Shown here piece by piece: positions 24,257 to 32,119 of a stretch of DNA of 64,000 nucleotides (its first letter is position 1; the number at the start of each line of letters is the position of its first letter). Below the pieces are notes generated by a model. The model was not told the origin of the DNA and did no database searches. It saw nothing but the letters and a program-made list of their open reading frames with translations. Both the position numbers and the translations under genes were made by a program. Source of the DNA: JAWVFM01 sp963771655 (lineage in GTDB: Bacteria; Actinomycetota; Thermoleophilia; Solirubrobacterales; 70-9); contig CAVYUG010000006.1 in assembly GCA_963771655.1 (NCBI GenBank), forward strand, positions 62,001-126,000, written 5' to 3'.

Positions 24257-25237
24257 CTACGGCCGAGACGCGACGGCGTCACCGTGGCGCACGTCGGCGG
24301 CACGGCCGTCGGTCCGAACCGCGTCGAGGATCTCGCTCGCCAGCTCCGCTCCGTCCGCGGGGTCGTTCGGCGTCGCGAGGATGCGCACGACGACCTCGTC
24401 GCGGTCGAGCTCCTCGAGCGAGACGTGCGGCGGGTAGCGGAGCGGCACGTCGATCCGTTCCTCGAGCTGCGACTGCACCTCGCCCGGCGTGACCTCGGCG
24501 CCGAAGCGAGCCCGGAGCTCGACGCGCTCGGGCTCGCGAAGCGGGATCACGGCGAGCTGCAGGAGGACGCTGTTGGGCACCATCACGCGGTCGGCGCCGT
24601 CGACCAGCGAGGTGTAGAAGAGCCCGAGGGAGCTCACGATGCCCTCGATGGCGCCCGCCATCGGGCCGCCCCGAAGGCGAACACGCTCGCCGACCCTGAA
24701 TGGCCGCGTCGAGAGGAGCACGAGGCCCGCGAAGAGGTTCCCGAGCGTCTGCTGCGCGGCCAAACCGACGATCACCGCGGTGAACGCGCCACCGACCGCG
24801 AGGGTGCTGGGCGGCAGCCCCGCGATCCGCAGCGCGGCCACGCTCGCGGCGACGACGGTTGCGAGCCGGATCAGGAAGCCGGCGGTTCCGGCGGTCGCGG
24901 GGTCGAGCCGGCGCAAGAGCTGAGGCGCGAGCCCGCGGCCGAGCTGTCGTGCGAGCGCCCAGCCGAGAGCCAGGAGCGCGACAACCGTCGCCACCCGCAC
25001 CGGGGTTCCGAGCCCCGGGAACAGGGACCCACGGTTGAAGAAGAGCACCAGGACACCCGCGATGAGGAAAGCGATGATCAGCACGGTTCCGCGAGCGCGG
25101 CTCGCGCGGGCACGATCGATCTCGCCCCCCAGGCCGACCTGCCGCCATTGCTCGGTACGGCTCTCGAACAGCGTCATCGGACGTCGCGAGCGACGGAAGA
25201 ATCCCATGCTCCTGGGCATTCCCATTCGCATGTTCAC
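24257..25237 (-). CDS. MscS-family mechanosensitive ion channel
   Basis: 326 residues, three membrane helices and a cytoplasmic beta-domain. The pore-lining helix and following beta-domain entry read GGAFTAVIVGLAAQQTLGNL then FAGLVLLSTRPFRVGERVRL, strongly MscS-like. The soluble part continues with VSSLGLFYTSLVDGADRVMVPNS. It is expected to open on membrane tension in hypo-osmotic shock. The start is uncertain: several Met codons occur in the first 20 residues. The divergent region with the amidohydrolase gene carries a CRP-like site and a TetR-type palindrome. Confidence 0.92.
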   Translation of the reverse strand: MNMRMGMPRSMGFFRRSRRPMTLFESRTEQWRQVGLGGEIDRARASRARGTVLIIAFLIAGVLVLFFNRGSLFPGLGTPVRVATVVALLALGWALARQLGRGLAPQLLRRLDPATAGTAGFLIRLATVVAASVAALRIAGLPPSTLAVGGAFTAVIVGLAAQQTLGNLFAGLVLLSTRPFRVGERVRLRGGPMAGAIEGIVSSLGLFYTSLVDGADRVMVPNSVLLQLAVIPLREPERVELRARFGAEVTPGEVQSQLEERIDVPLRYPPHVSLEELDRDEVVVRILATPNDPADGAELASEILDAVRTDGRAADVRHGDAVASRP

Positions 25238-25241
25238 GAAA

Positions 25242-25257
25242 CGTGAGCTGCGTCACA
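25242..25257. promoter_or_regulatory. CRP-like site with one mismatch
   Basis: CGTGA-gctgcg-TCACA matches TGTGA-N6-TCACA at nine of ten half-site positions. It lies between the MscS start and the amidohydrolase operon; compare the exact match at 3840-3855. Confidence 0.35.
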
Positions 25258-25272
25258 CGCCTTGGCGGTAGA

Positions 25273-25288
25273 TTGACCAGTCAGTCAA
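25273..25288. promoter_or_regulatory. TetR-type operator candidate
   Basis: TTGAC-cagtca-GTCAA is a 16-bp dyad ending one base before the GTG start at 25290. Such TTGAC...GTCAA palindromes are common TetR operators. The second gene of this operon encodes a TetR protein, so autoregulation is likely. Confidence 0.6.
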
Positions 25289-25289
25289 C

Positions 25290-26126
25290 GTGCTCGCAGC
25301 CGCGATACAGATGAACTCGACGACCGAGGTCGACCGCAACCTCGAGGTCGCCGAGCGCCTGGTGCGCGATGCCGGGCGGCGCGGGGCCGAGCTCGTGGTG
25401 CTGCCGGAGAAGTGGAACCTTCTCGGAGGCGCCGAGGCGCTCGCCGCGGGCGCGGAGCCGCTCGACGGGCCGTCGGTCTCGGCCGCGTGCGAGTGGGCTC
25501 GCGAGCTCGGCGTCGCCCTCGTCGCCGGGTCGGTCGCGGAGCGGTCCGAGGAGGGCGAGCGGGCCTTCAACACGTCGGCCCTGATCGATCCCGACGGCGA
25601 GATCGTCGCGACCTACCGGAAGATCCACATGTTCGACGTCGAGGTCGGCGGCATCACCTACCGCGAGTCCGAGAGCGAGCAGCCCGGCGACGAGATCGTG
25701 GTGGCCGAGGCGGCCGGCCTCGCGCTGGGTATGACCGTCTGCTACGACCTCCGGTTCCCCGAGCTCTACCGCATCCTCGCCGTGCGCGGAGCCCGCGCGT
25801 TCACGGTGCCCTCCGCCTTCACGGCACGAACCGGCCGCGACCACTGGGAGATCCTCCTCCGGGCCCGGGCAATCGAGAACCAGACGTTCGTGATCGCGGC
25901 CGGCCAGCACGGATCGGCGCCCCCGCACTACGACTCGTACGGGCGCTCGATGATCGTCGACCCCTGGGGGCTCCCCCTCGCAATCGCGCCCGACTCCGAC
26001 TGCGCGGTCGTCGCCGAGCTCGACACCGAGGCGCAGGACCGGGTGCGCTCCACGCTTCCGTCGCTGGCGAACCGCCGGCCCCAGGCATACGCATGGCCCG
26101 AGCTCGCGGGAACGGCCGATGGCTAA
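25290..26126 (+). CDS. Carbon-nitrogen hydrolase (nitrilase superfamily, omega-amidase-like)
   Basis: 278 residues, GTG start directly after a palindrome. The Glu-Lys-Cys catalytic triad is visible: VVLPEKWNLLG (Glu), TYRKIHMFDVEVGG (Lys) and GMTVCYDLRFPELYRILAVR (Cys). The pattern resembles omega-amidase/Nit2-type enzymes that hydrolyse amides of short dicarboxylic acids, or deaminated glutathione. It overlaps the TetR gene by 8 bases, so the regulator probably senses a substrate or product of this enzyme. Confidence 0.9.
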   Translation: MLAAAIQMNSTTEVDRNLEVAERLVRDAGRRGAELVVLPEKWNLLGGAEALAAGAEPLDGPSVSAACEWARELGVALVAGSVAERSEEGERAFNTSALIDPDGEIVATYRKIHMFDVEVGGITYRESESEQPGDEIVVAEAAGLALGMTVCYDLRFPELYRILAVRGARAFTVPSAFTARTGRDHWEILLRARAIENQTFVIAAGQHGSAPPHYDSYGRSMIVDPWGLPLAIAPDSDCAVVAELDTEAQDRVRSTLPSLANRRPQAYAWPELAGTADG

Positions 26127-26724
26127 GGCGCCCCCGGTCGATCGGCGGCGGCAGATCCTCGACGCGGCGATCAGGGTCTTCGCGCGCCAGGGGTTCCACA
26201 GCTGCCGCGTGTCCGACATCGCGGACGAGGCCGGCGTCGCCTACGGGCTCGTCTATCACTACTTCGACTCCAAGGACCAGGTCCTCAACGAGCTCTTCAC
26301 CGAACGGTGGTCGCTGCTCCTGGCCGCGATCGGGGAGGTCGACCGTCAGGCGATCCCGGCGCGCGAGAAGCTCGACGCGGTGGCCGGCTTCATCATCGAG
26401 TCCTACCGGCACGAGCCGGAGCTGATGAAGGTGATCATCGTGGAGGTCACCCGGGCGGCGAACTCCTTCGGGCGCACCCACCTTCCCGAGATCAACCGCG
26501 CGTACGAGGCGATCGCCAAGATCGTCGCCGACGGCCAGGCCTCGGGCGAGTTCCGCTCCGACGTCGACGCCGGATTCGCCTCCATGTGGTTCTACGGGGC
26601 GATCGAGCAGCTCCTGTCAGGGTGGGTCTTCGAGCTGATCCCGGACGGCGAGGCGGACTTCGCCCGGGCGAGGCAGATGGTCGTTGAGACGATCTGTGGT
26701 GGCATCGACGCCCGTTCGGGGTAG
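26119..26724 (+). CDS. TetR-family transcriptional regulator
   Basis: 201 residues. The N-terminal HTH RRRQILDAAIRVFARQGFHS with CRVSDIADEAGVAYGLVYHY and FDSKDQVLNELF is canonical TetR/AcrR. The C-terminal half is a helical ligand-binding and dimer domain similar to FadR-type TetRs that sense acyl-CoA (inference only). Coupled to the amidohydrolase gene; probable operator at 25273-25288. Confidence 0.92.
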   Translation: MAKAPPVDRRRQILDAAIRVFARQGFHSCRVSDIADEAGVAYGLVYHYFDSKDQVLNELFTERWSLLLAAIGEVDRQAIPAREKLDAVAGFIIESYRHEPELMKVIIVEVTRAANSFGRTHLPEINRAYEAIAKIVADGQASGEFRSDVDAGFASMWFYGAIEQLLSGWVFELIPDGEADFARARQMVVETICGGIDARSG

Positions 26725-26740
26725 ATAAGCTCGCGCGAAC

Positions 26741-26875
26741 GTGGAGAACGACGTCGTCAGAAGGCTCATGTGGGCGGCCATGGTGGCCGGCACCGGCGCG
26801 CTGGCGAGCGTCGTCGCCAACCGCGTCGCGACGGCGCTGTGGATTCGGATCTTCAAGGAGGACCCGCCCGAGTGA
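26741..26875 (+). CDS. Small membrane protein (DUF4235-like), 44 residues
   Basis: GTG start; begins VENDVVRRLMWAAMVAGTGA and ends WIRIFKEDPPE, with one membrane helix in the middle. The ending FKEDPPE after a basic helix recalls DUF4235 proteins of actinobacteria. The stop overlaps the GTG start of the holin-X gene (GTGA), so it belongs to that envelope operon. A TAAGCT hexamer (26726-26731) nine bases upstream is a likely -10. Confidence 0.65.
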   Translation: MENDVVRRLMWAAMVAGTGALASVVANRVATALWIRIFKEDPPE

Positions 26876-27348
26876 GCGCTGAACCGGGCACGGGTGGCCC
26901 GCCCCCCTCGAATGACGACCGCTCGGTGGCCGAAATGGTCATCGACGTCTCCGAGCGCGTGTCGATCCTCGTTCGCGAGGAGATCGAGCTTGCGAAGGCG
27001 GAGATCACCGAGAAGCTTCAGAAGCTCGCGCAAGGGGGCGCGGTGGGTATCGCGGCCGGAGTTTTCGTCCTCATGGGCCTCGCGATGTTCATGCACGCCT
27101 TCGCCTGGCTCCTCGACGACATCTTCTTCGGCGACAACATCTGGATCGGCTTCGCGATCGAGTCCCTGTTCTGGTTCGTGATCGCGGGGATCGCCGGCCT
27201 CGTCGCCTACCGCTCGTTCCAGGCCGGGGCGCCGCCGGTTCCGGAGCTCGCGATCGAGGAGGCGCGGCGCACCAAGGAGACGCTCACGGGCGAGCAGCCG
27301 ATGACGAGCCCGACGACGGGAGAGCCCACCGCCGGGGAGCAGCCGTGA
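26872..27348 (+). CDS. Actinobacterial holin-X family (phage_holin_3_6) membrane protein
   Basis: 158 residues. A charged N-terminal helix (SERVSILVREEIELAKAEIT) precedes two hydrophobic hairpin segments (GGAVGIAAGVFVLMGLAMFM and FAIESLFWFVIAGIAGLVAY), then a Pro/Thr-rich tail. This is a chromosomal envelope-protein family despite its name; no phage genes surround it. Coupled upstream to a 44-residue membrane protein and downstream to DUF3618 by overlapping start/stop codons. Confidence 0.85.
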   Translation: MSAEPGTGGPPPSNDDRSVAEMVIDVSERVSILVREEIELAKAEITEKLQKLAQGGAVGIAAGVFVLMGLAMFMHAFAWLLDDIFFGDNIWIGFAIESLFWFVIAGIAGLVAYRSFQAGAPPVPELAIEEARRTKETLTGEQPMTSPTTGEPTAGEQP

Positions 27349-27617
27349 GCGAGGAGACCGGCGTCTACCGGACCGGCGCCGGAGAGCCGGTGGCGCGTGC
27401 CAGCGCCGGTGCCCCGGGGCGCACGTCGGCGCAGATCCGCCGCGACGTCGAGCTCCAGCGCCAGGAGCTCGGCCGCTCGGTCGAGGCCCTTCGCGGTCGC
27501 GTCGCCGAGCTGACCGACTGGCGTCGGCAGGTGCGCGAGCACCGGCGCGAGCTGGTCATCGGTGCGGCCGTCGTGGGCTTCGCAGTCGGCGGTCTGATGG
27601 CGCTTCGGCGCAGGTAA
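27345..27617 (+). CDS. DUF3618 protein
   Basis: 90 residues. RTSAQIRRDVELQRQELGRS and VEALRGRVAELTDWRRQV form the DUF3618 helical signature, and one C-terminal membrane helix ends in GFAVGGLMALRRR. It is normally encoded after holin-X family genes in actinobacteria and is thought to be an envelope component. Coupled to the preceding gene by ATGA-type overlap (start 27345). Confidence 0.85.
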   Translation: MSEETGVYRTGAGEPVARASAGAPGRTSAQIRRDVELQRQELGRSVEALRGRVAELTDWRRQVREHRRELVIGAAVVGFAVGGLMALRRR

Positions 27618-27625
27618 ACCGGTGA

Positions 27626-27668
27626 GGGGCTTTAGCCCCCGAAAGCGGCATGTCAGGCGCGTAGCGCC
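27626..27668. terminator. Pair of short hairpins between convergent genes
   Basis: GGGGC-ttta-GCCCC (27626-27639) and GGCGC-gta-GCGCC (27656-27668) fill the gap between the DUF3618 and DegV genes, which converge here. Probable two-way termination. Confidence 0.5.
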
Positions 27669-27678
27669 GCAAGTGCTT

Positions 27679-28548
27679 CTAGAGCAGCGCGCTCGGGACG
27701 CCGCCCGTGCCGAGCAGGCCCGGGCCGACGTGCGCGCCGATGACCGGGCCGATCTCGGAGACGAAGAGGGGATCGTGGCCGAAGATCTGGCGCCCCTCCT
27801 CGACGAGCGACCTGGCGCTCTCGGGATCCTGGATGTGCTGCACGACCCATGCGTCGGCGCCGTCGGCCTCGCGCTCGCGCGCGAAGTCGACCATCCGCTC
27901 GAACGCGCGCCGCCGCGTGCGCACGCGTTCGATCGGTGTGATCTCCTCCTCGAGGGTCAGGATCGGCTTGATCTGAAGGGCCGAACCGAGGAAGGCCTGC
28001 GCCGCGCCGATCCGCCCGCCCTTCCTCAGGTACTCGAGCGTGTCGATGGCGAACCACATCCGCAGCGACTCGCGAGCGCGCTCGGCGGCAGCGAGGGTCG
28101 CGTCGCCGCTCGCTCCGCCGTTCGCGGCCCGGGCTGCCGCGATCGCCAGCATTCCCTGGCCCCCGCAGCCTGACCTGCTGTCGAGCACGTGGATGCGCTC
28201 GCCGCCCTTACCGTCGTCGATGAGCCGCTGCCTCGCCTGCCGAGCCGATTCGACGGTCCCCGAGATCCCGGCCGAGATATGCACGGAGACGACGTCGCGG
28301 CCCTCCGCGAGCTGGGGCTCGTAGACCTCGAGGAAGTCCCCCAGCGACGGCTGCGAGGTGGTCGCCCCCTCGTCGCTCTTGCGCAGGCGCTCGAAGAACT
28401 CGGTGTAGGCCTCGCCGGCGATCTCGCTCTCGCGGCGCTGCTCGCCGTCGAGGGTGACGTAGAGGCTCACGAGGTGCATGCCGTGCTCGGCCACGACGGC
28501 GTCGGGCAGGTAGGCGGTGGTGTCGGTGACGACAGCGGTCTCGGCCAC
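27679..28548 (-). CDS. DegV-family fatty-acid-binding protein
   Basis: 289 residues, GTG start. AVVTDTTAYLPDAVVAEHGM is the typical DegV opening; GATTSQPSLGDFLEVY holds the T-S-Q-P-S lipid carboxylate-binding motif and SVHISAGISGTVESARQA follows. C-terminal GPVIGAHVGPGLLG is also conserved. DegV/FakB proteins present fatty acids to a FakA kinase; no kinase gene is nearby. TAGAAC six bases upstream of the GTG suggests a leaderless transcript, divergent from the epimerase fusion gene. Confidence 0.93.
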   Translation of the reverse strand: MAETAVVTDTTAYLPDAVVAEHGMHLVSLYVTLDGEQRRESEIAGEAYTEFFERLRKSDEGATTSQPSLGDFLEVYEPQLAEGRDVVSVHISAGISGTVESARQARQRLIDDGKGGERIHVLDSRSGCGGQGMLAIAAARAANGGASGDATLAAAERARESLRMWFAIDTLEYLRKGGRIGAAQAFLGSALQIKPILTLEEEITPIERVRTRRRAFERMVDFAREREADGADAWVVQHIQDPESARSLVEEGRQIFGHDPLFVSEIGPVIGAHVGPGLLGTGGVPSALL

Positions 28549-28554
28549 CTGCGG

Positions 28555-28560
28555 GTTCTA
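28555..28560 (-). promoter_or_regulatory. -10 element TAGAAC of the DegV gene
   Basis: Six bases separate it from the GTG at 28548 on the minus strand, consistent with leaderless transcription. Confidence 0.35.
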
Positions 28561-28592
28561 CACGACTCGGACGGCCTCGGTGCCCCCGCCTC

Positions 28593-28598
28593 TACCAT
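28593..28598 (+). promoter_or_regulatory. -10 element TACCAT of the epimerase fusion gene
   Basis: Seven bases separate it from the GTG at 28606. It faces the divergent DegV promoter across a 57-base gap. Confidence 0.35.
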
Positions 28599-28605
28599 CC
28601 CGCGG

Positions 28606-30069
28606 GTGGGGAAGACCCTGGTCACCGGCGGGGCGGGGTTCATCGGGACGCACCTCGTGCGCGCCCTGGCGGCACGGGGCGACGAGCTCCGTCTCGTGGT
28701 TCGCAGGACCACGAGCGCGGGCCATCTCTCGGATCTCGACTGCGAGCGCGTGACGGGCGATGTCACCGATCGTCGCGCCGTCCGCCGTGCGATGCGCGAC
28801 GTCGACCGGGTCTTCCACGCCGCGGGTCGCACATCGATGCGCACGGCCGACCGCGAGGCCGTCTTCGACACCAACGTCCGCGGGGCGAGGATCGTGTTCG
28901 AGGAGGCCCTTCGCGCCGAGGTCGACCGGGTCGTTCACACCTCATCCGTGTCGGCGATCGGCGTCGCACCGCGCGGGAGCACGGCCGATGAGACCACGCC
29001 GTTCAACCTCGGCCACCTCGGAATCGCATACATCAACTCCAAGCACGAGGCCGAGATGGAGGCGCTCCGGCTCGCGGCACACGGCCTCCCCGTGGTCTTC
29101 GTCAACCCCACGTTCGTCTTCGGGCCGGACGACCCCTCGCGGACCTCGATGGGGCTGATCCGGCGGTTCCTGCTGGGTCGCGTGCCTGCCTACGTGGACG
29201 GCGCGCTCAACGTGGTCGACGTCCGTGACGTGGCCGACGGGCATCTTCGCGCGGACAAGGATGGACGCGTCGCGGAGCGGTACATCCTGAGCGCTCGCAA
29301 CTTCACGCTCGACCGGCTCTTCGCGGACCTCTCGCGGATCTCGGGCGTGCCGCCGCCGGTCAGGATCCCAGCCGCCGCTGCGCTCGCTCCGGTCGAGCTC
29401 GCCGAGCGCTTGGGCCTGCCGACCCCGACCTCGCGCGACGAGATCCGCTCCGGCTCCCTGTGGTGGACCTATCGCAACACGAAGGCGAAAAAGGAGCTCG
29501 GCTTCAAGCCGCGGCCCCACGAGGAGACCCTCGAGGAGGCGGTCACCTGGCAGGCGGAGCAGCTGGGCGAGCGGGTTCGTCGCGAGCGCAGCCCACAACG
29601 CGTCGTTCTCGGCGTGGTCGCGCGCGCGATGCGGGCCGCGAGGCAGCCTGGGGGCCGGATGAGCGAACGGCCCGGACAGACCGGTGCGGGACGGGACCCA
29701 TCGAAGCGCGGCGGCGCCCCGCTCGTCCTCTATCGCTGCCCCACCCGGACCAACGTGCTCTGCCCGTGCGGGGCGGTTGCGCGACGACTGAACGGTCTCG
29801 GTCTCCGCTACCGCGTCGAGCGGGTGCCCTACCGCCGCCGAGGGGACGCCCGGCCCGAGATCGAGGAGCTGACCGGCCAGCGGCGTGTGCCCGTCCTCGT
29901 CGACGGCGACGAGGTGGTCCACGACTCGAAGCGGATTCTGCAGTACCTCGATTGGGCGTACGAGAAGCCCAAGCCCGCTGAGAAGAAGCCGCGCCGGAAG
30001 AAGCCCGAAAATAGGGGCAGCGAAGGGAGGCGGGATCGAGCGAAAAAGTCGGGCCCCACGGTTCGTTGA
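28606..30069 (+). CDS. NAD-dependent epimerase/reductase fused to a glutaredoxin-like domain
   Basis: 487 residues in one uninterrupted frame. Residues 1 to about 335 are an extended SDR: KTLVTGGAGFIGTHLVRALA (NAD-binding GxxGxxG) and the active-site YINSK in LGIAYINSKHEAEMEALRLA, as in dihydroflavonol-reductase/HpnA-like proteins. From about residue 370, LVLYRCPTRTNVLCPCGAVA, RRLNGLGLRYRVERVPY, QRRVPVLVDGDEVVHDSKRI and LQYLDWAYEKP form a thioredoxin-fold (glutaredoxin/GST-N) domain, followed by a Lys/Arg-rich tail. An internal ATG at 29659 could start the second domain separately, but there is no stop between. The fusion is unusual; the function is unknown. Confidence 0.8.
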   Translation: MGKTLVTGGAGFIGTHLVRALAARGDELRLVVRRTTSAGHLSDLDCERVTGDVTDRRAVRRAMRDVDRVFHAAGRTSMRTADREAVFDTNVRGARIVFEEALRAEVDRVVHTSSVSAIGVAPRGSTADETTPFNLGHLGIAYINSKHEAEMEALRLAAHGLPVVFVNPTFVFGPDDPSRTSMGLIRRFLLGRVPAYVDGALNVVDVRDVADGHLRADKDGRVAERYILSARNFTLDRLFADLSRISGVPPPVRIPAAAALAPVELAERLGLPTPTSRDEIRSGSLWWTYRNTKAKKELGFKPRPHEETLEEAVTWQAEQLGERVRRERSPQRVVLGVVARAMRAARQPGGRMSERPGQTGAGRDPSKRGGAPLVLYRCPTRTNVLCPCGAVARRLNGLGLRYRVERVPYRRRGDARPEIEELTGQRRVPVLVDGDEVVHDSKRILQYLDWAYEKPKPAEKKPRRKKPENRGSEGRRDRAKKSGPTVR

Positions 30070-30078
30070 GTGATTTTG

Positions 30079-30092
30079 GGCGCTATAGCGCC
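30079..30092. terminator. Palindromic hairpin before erpA
   Basis: GGCGCTATAGCGCC, flanked by TTTT on the left and AAAA on the right, ten bases past the stop of the epimerase fusion gene. The flanks extend the dyad with one mismatch. Confidence 0.5.
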
Positions 30093-30139
30093 TAAAACCC
30101 CGCAACGAACACCGGCGCTCGTGCCGTCGTTGCCCTCTC

Positions 30140-30145
30140 TACAAT
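30140..30145 (+). promoter_or_regulatory. -10 element TACAAT of erpA
   Basis: Five of six bases match TATAAT; eight bases separate it from the ATG at 30154, so the transcript is probably leaderless. No clear -35. Confidence 0.5.
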
Positions 30146-30153
30146 CCGTAGCG

Positions 30154-30531
30154 ATGGAAACGCTTGAATCAGCCGTATCTCTCACCGACGGCGCCGCGGC
30201 CAAGATCAAGGACCTCGTCTCCACGCGCGACGACCCGGACGAGTCCGCGCTTCGCGTGGCGGTCCGCGGCGGCGGCTGCTCGGGCTTTCAGTACGCGCTC
30301 GCCCTCGACAAGGCGAAGGCCGAGGACCACGTCTTCGAGCACAACGGCGTCGCCGTGATCGTCGACAAGGTGAGCATGCAGTTCGTGTTCGGGTCCGAGG
30401 TCGACTTCGTCGACGGGCTCCAGGGCGCCGGGTTCGTCGTCAACAACCCGAACGTCGTCGCCGCATGCGGCTGCGGCTCCTCCTTCCAGGTGAAGGAAGA
30501 CGCGGCCGAGCAGGCCGCGACCACCGCCTGA
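30154..30531 (+). CDS. erpA: Iron-sulfur cluster insertion protein (ErpA/HesB/IscA A-type carrier)
   Basis: 125 residues. The three conserved cysteines are in AVRGGGCSGFQYALAL and VVAACGCGSSFQVK, the hallmark C-x(n)-CGC of A-type Fe-S carriers. It hands assembled clusters to apo-proteins. It converges with a CGFS glutaredoxin gene across 12 bases, which fits because CGFS glutaredoxins also carry [2Fe-2S] clusters. Confidence 0.93.
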   Translation: METLESAVSLTDGAAAKIKDLVSTRDDPDESALRVAVRGGGCSGFQYALALDKAKAEDHVFEHNGVAVIVDKVSMQFVFGSEVDFVDGLQGAGFVVNNPNVVAACGCGSSFQVKEDAAEQAATTA

Positions 30532-30550
30532 CGAGTACTCGCTCTACTCG
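30532..30550. terminator. Hairpin between erpA and the glutaredoxin gene
   Basis: CGAGTA-ctcgctc-TACTCG, arms of 6 bp, starts directly after the erpA stop and overlaps the end of the convergent gene. Confidence 0.4.
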
Positions 30551-30954
30551 ACGTTGAGCGGCGGGCTCTGCTGTGACCCGCCGGGCAGGATCCGCTCGGG
30601 CTCGGGAAGCTCAGCCGATTGGGGCTGACTAACCCCGACGAGATCGGCGAGCTCGCCGGAGTCGAACATCTCCTCGACGATGTCGCAACCGCCCACCAGC
30701 TCGCCGTTGACGTAGAGCTGCGGGAAGGTGCGCCAATCGGCGATCTCGCCCGTCACCTCGCGGAGCGGCTGAAGGATCGGCAGGACGTCGATCGCGCCGT
30801 ACTCGACGCCGAGCTGCTCGAGCACACCGACGACGCGCATCGAGAACCCACACCGCGGCATCTCCGGCGTGCCCTTCATGAACAGCAGCACCGGGTTCTC
30901 GCGGACGAGCTCCTCGACCTTCTCCTTGAGCGCGGGATCGCTCACTCCCGTCAA
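30544..30954 (-). CDS. Monothiol (CGFS) glutaredoxin, Grx4/GrxD type
   Basis: 136 residues. VLLFMKGTPEMPRCGFSMRV contains the CGFS active site and the KGTP motif typical of [2Fe-2S]-binding monothiol glutaredoxins; WRTFPQLYVNGELVGGCDIV supplies the glutathione-binding TFPQ and GGCD motifs. A 25-residue Pro/Ser-rich tail follows the fold. It probably works in Fe-S trafficking with the convergent ErpA. Confidence 0.94.
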   Translation of the reverse strand: MTGVSDPALKEKVEELVRENPVLLFMKGTPEMPRCGFSMRVVGVLEQLGVEYGAIDVLPILQPLREVTGEIADWRTFPQLYVNGELVGGCDIVEEMFDSGELADLVGVSQPQSAELPEPERILPGGSQQSPPLNVE

Positions 30955-30992
30955 CGATAGCGCGGCTGGCCGCCGCTCCCCGCCGAGCCTCT

Positions 30993-32039
30993 TCAGGCGG
31001 TTACGGCCACGAGCGAGTCTCGCCCGCCGCGCTTCGCTTCGTAGAGGGCGCCGTCGGCGCGTGCAAGGAGGGTGTCGACGGTGTCCCCCCGCTCGGCGAG
31101 AGCGATGCCGGCGGAGCAGGTCGCGTGGGTGGGGGAGCGCGACCGCAGCCTCTCGACGACGTGCCGGCCCTCATCGAGCGGACAGTCGGGCAGCACGATC
31201 ACGAACTCATCACCGCCGAAACGGCCGATCAGGTCGCCCGTGCGCAACGCTTGGCGCCAGGCGTCCGCGGCGGCGCGAAGCAGGGCGTCCCCGGCGGCGT
31301 GCCCGTTGGTGTCGTTGTAGAGCTTGAAGGCGTCGAGGTCCACCGCCGCGATGCAGAGCGGCGCAGGGCTGCGCTCGACCCGCGCGAGCTCGCGCCCGAT
31401 GACCTCCTCGACGAGGCGCCTGTTCGCGAGGCCCGTCAGCGGGTCGTGGAGCGCCAGGTGGCGGAGCTCGGCCTCGAGGCTTTCGCGGGCGGTGATCTGG
31501 CGGCGCAGCCCGGACACCAGCCAGGACGTGACGAGGGCGGCGATGGCGAGCACGAACGCCGTGACGAGCCAGCGCGTGAACGGCGAGAACGAGGTCCCCG
31601 GATCCGGCGCGACGACGAGAGTGACCCCGTAGAGGGCAAGGAGCCACGCCAGGTGAGCCATGGCGCCACGGCCGCTGAAGAAGTAGGCGCTGAGCAGGAC
31701 CACCCAGACGAACATCGCCGGGAAGATCGCGGCGGCGACGCCGGCGAAGTAGACGCAGGTGCAGATCAACACGCTCCCGAGGCCCACGACGCCGTGCAGC
31801 ACCCACAGCGGAAGGGTTCGTGGGTACCAGAGGAGCGCCGTTCCGACCAGCGCCGCGACGGGGATCACAGCTGCGAGGCCGTGCGCGTCGAGTGAGGCCG
31901 GATGGGGGAGGGCCACGGAGAGCGCGACGAGCAGCGCGCCGGCGAGGTAGAGGATGCCGCCGACGCGGGCGAGGAGCCGCTGGTCGGTGCGCGCCTCGCC
32001 GGGGTCCGGCAGGTAGCGGTTGGAGATCTGGAACACCAC
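30993..32039 (-). CDS. Membrane diguanylate cyclase (GGDEF)
   Basis: 348 residues. Five to six membrane helices fill residues 25-180, a MASE-like sensor without recognised family. The C-terminal GGDEF domain starts at HDPLTGLANRRLVEEVIGRE; the active site is IGRFGGDEFVIVLPD and the product-inhibition RxxD (RTGD) lies five residues upstream, so the enzyme should be active and feedback-controlled. The GTG start at 32039 follows a sigma-28-like promoter with almost no leader, suggesting expression together with motility genes. Confidence 0.92.
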   Translation of the reverse strand: MVFQISNRYLPDPGEARTDQRLLARVGGILYLAGALLVALSVALPHPASLDAHGLAAVIPVAALVGTALLWYPRTLPLWVLHGVVGLGSVLICTCVYFAGVAAAIFPAMFVWVVLLSAYFFSGRGAMAHLAWLLALYGVTLVVAPDPGTSFSPFTRWLVTAFVLAIAALVTSWLVSGLRRQITARESLEAELRHLALHDPLTGLANRRLVEEVIGRELARVERSPAPLCIAAVDLDAFKLYNDTNGHAAGDALLRAAADAWRQALRTGDLIGRFGGDEFVIVLPDCPLDEGRHVVERLRSRSPTHATCSAGIALAERGDTVDTLLARADGALYEAKRGGRDSLVAVTA

Positions 32040-32045
32040 TTCGTC

Positions 32046-32073
32046 CTATCGGCAGAAACGAGGGAGAACTTCG
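32046..32073 (-). promoter_or_regulatory. Sigma-28 (FliA/WhiG)-like promoter of the diguanylate cyclase
   Basis: On the minus strand GCCGATAG (32053-32046) matches the flagellar sigma -10 GCCGATAA at seven of eight positions. CGAAGTTC (32073-32066) matches TAAAGTTT at five of eight, 12 bases upstream. Only six bases separate the -10 from the GTG start. Confidence 0.45.
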
Positions 32074-32119
32074 CCCCCTAACGGCCAAATAGCCGATGCG
32101 GGTTACTGGATTACCGGTA

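Noticed and set aside
26872..27348. Holin-family gene as a sign of prophage
   Set aside because: The actinobacterial holin-X family is chromosomal and is coupled here to DUF3618; no capsid, integrase or lysin genes are nearby.
32040..32119. Possible c-di-GMP riboswitch before the GGDEF gene
   Set aside because: The 80-base gap lacks a GEMM-like arrangement, and the promoter leaves almost no leader RNA.
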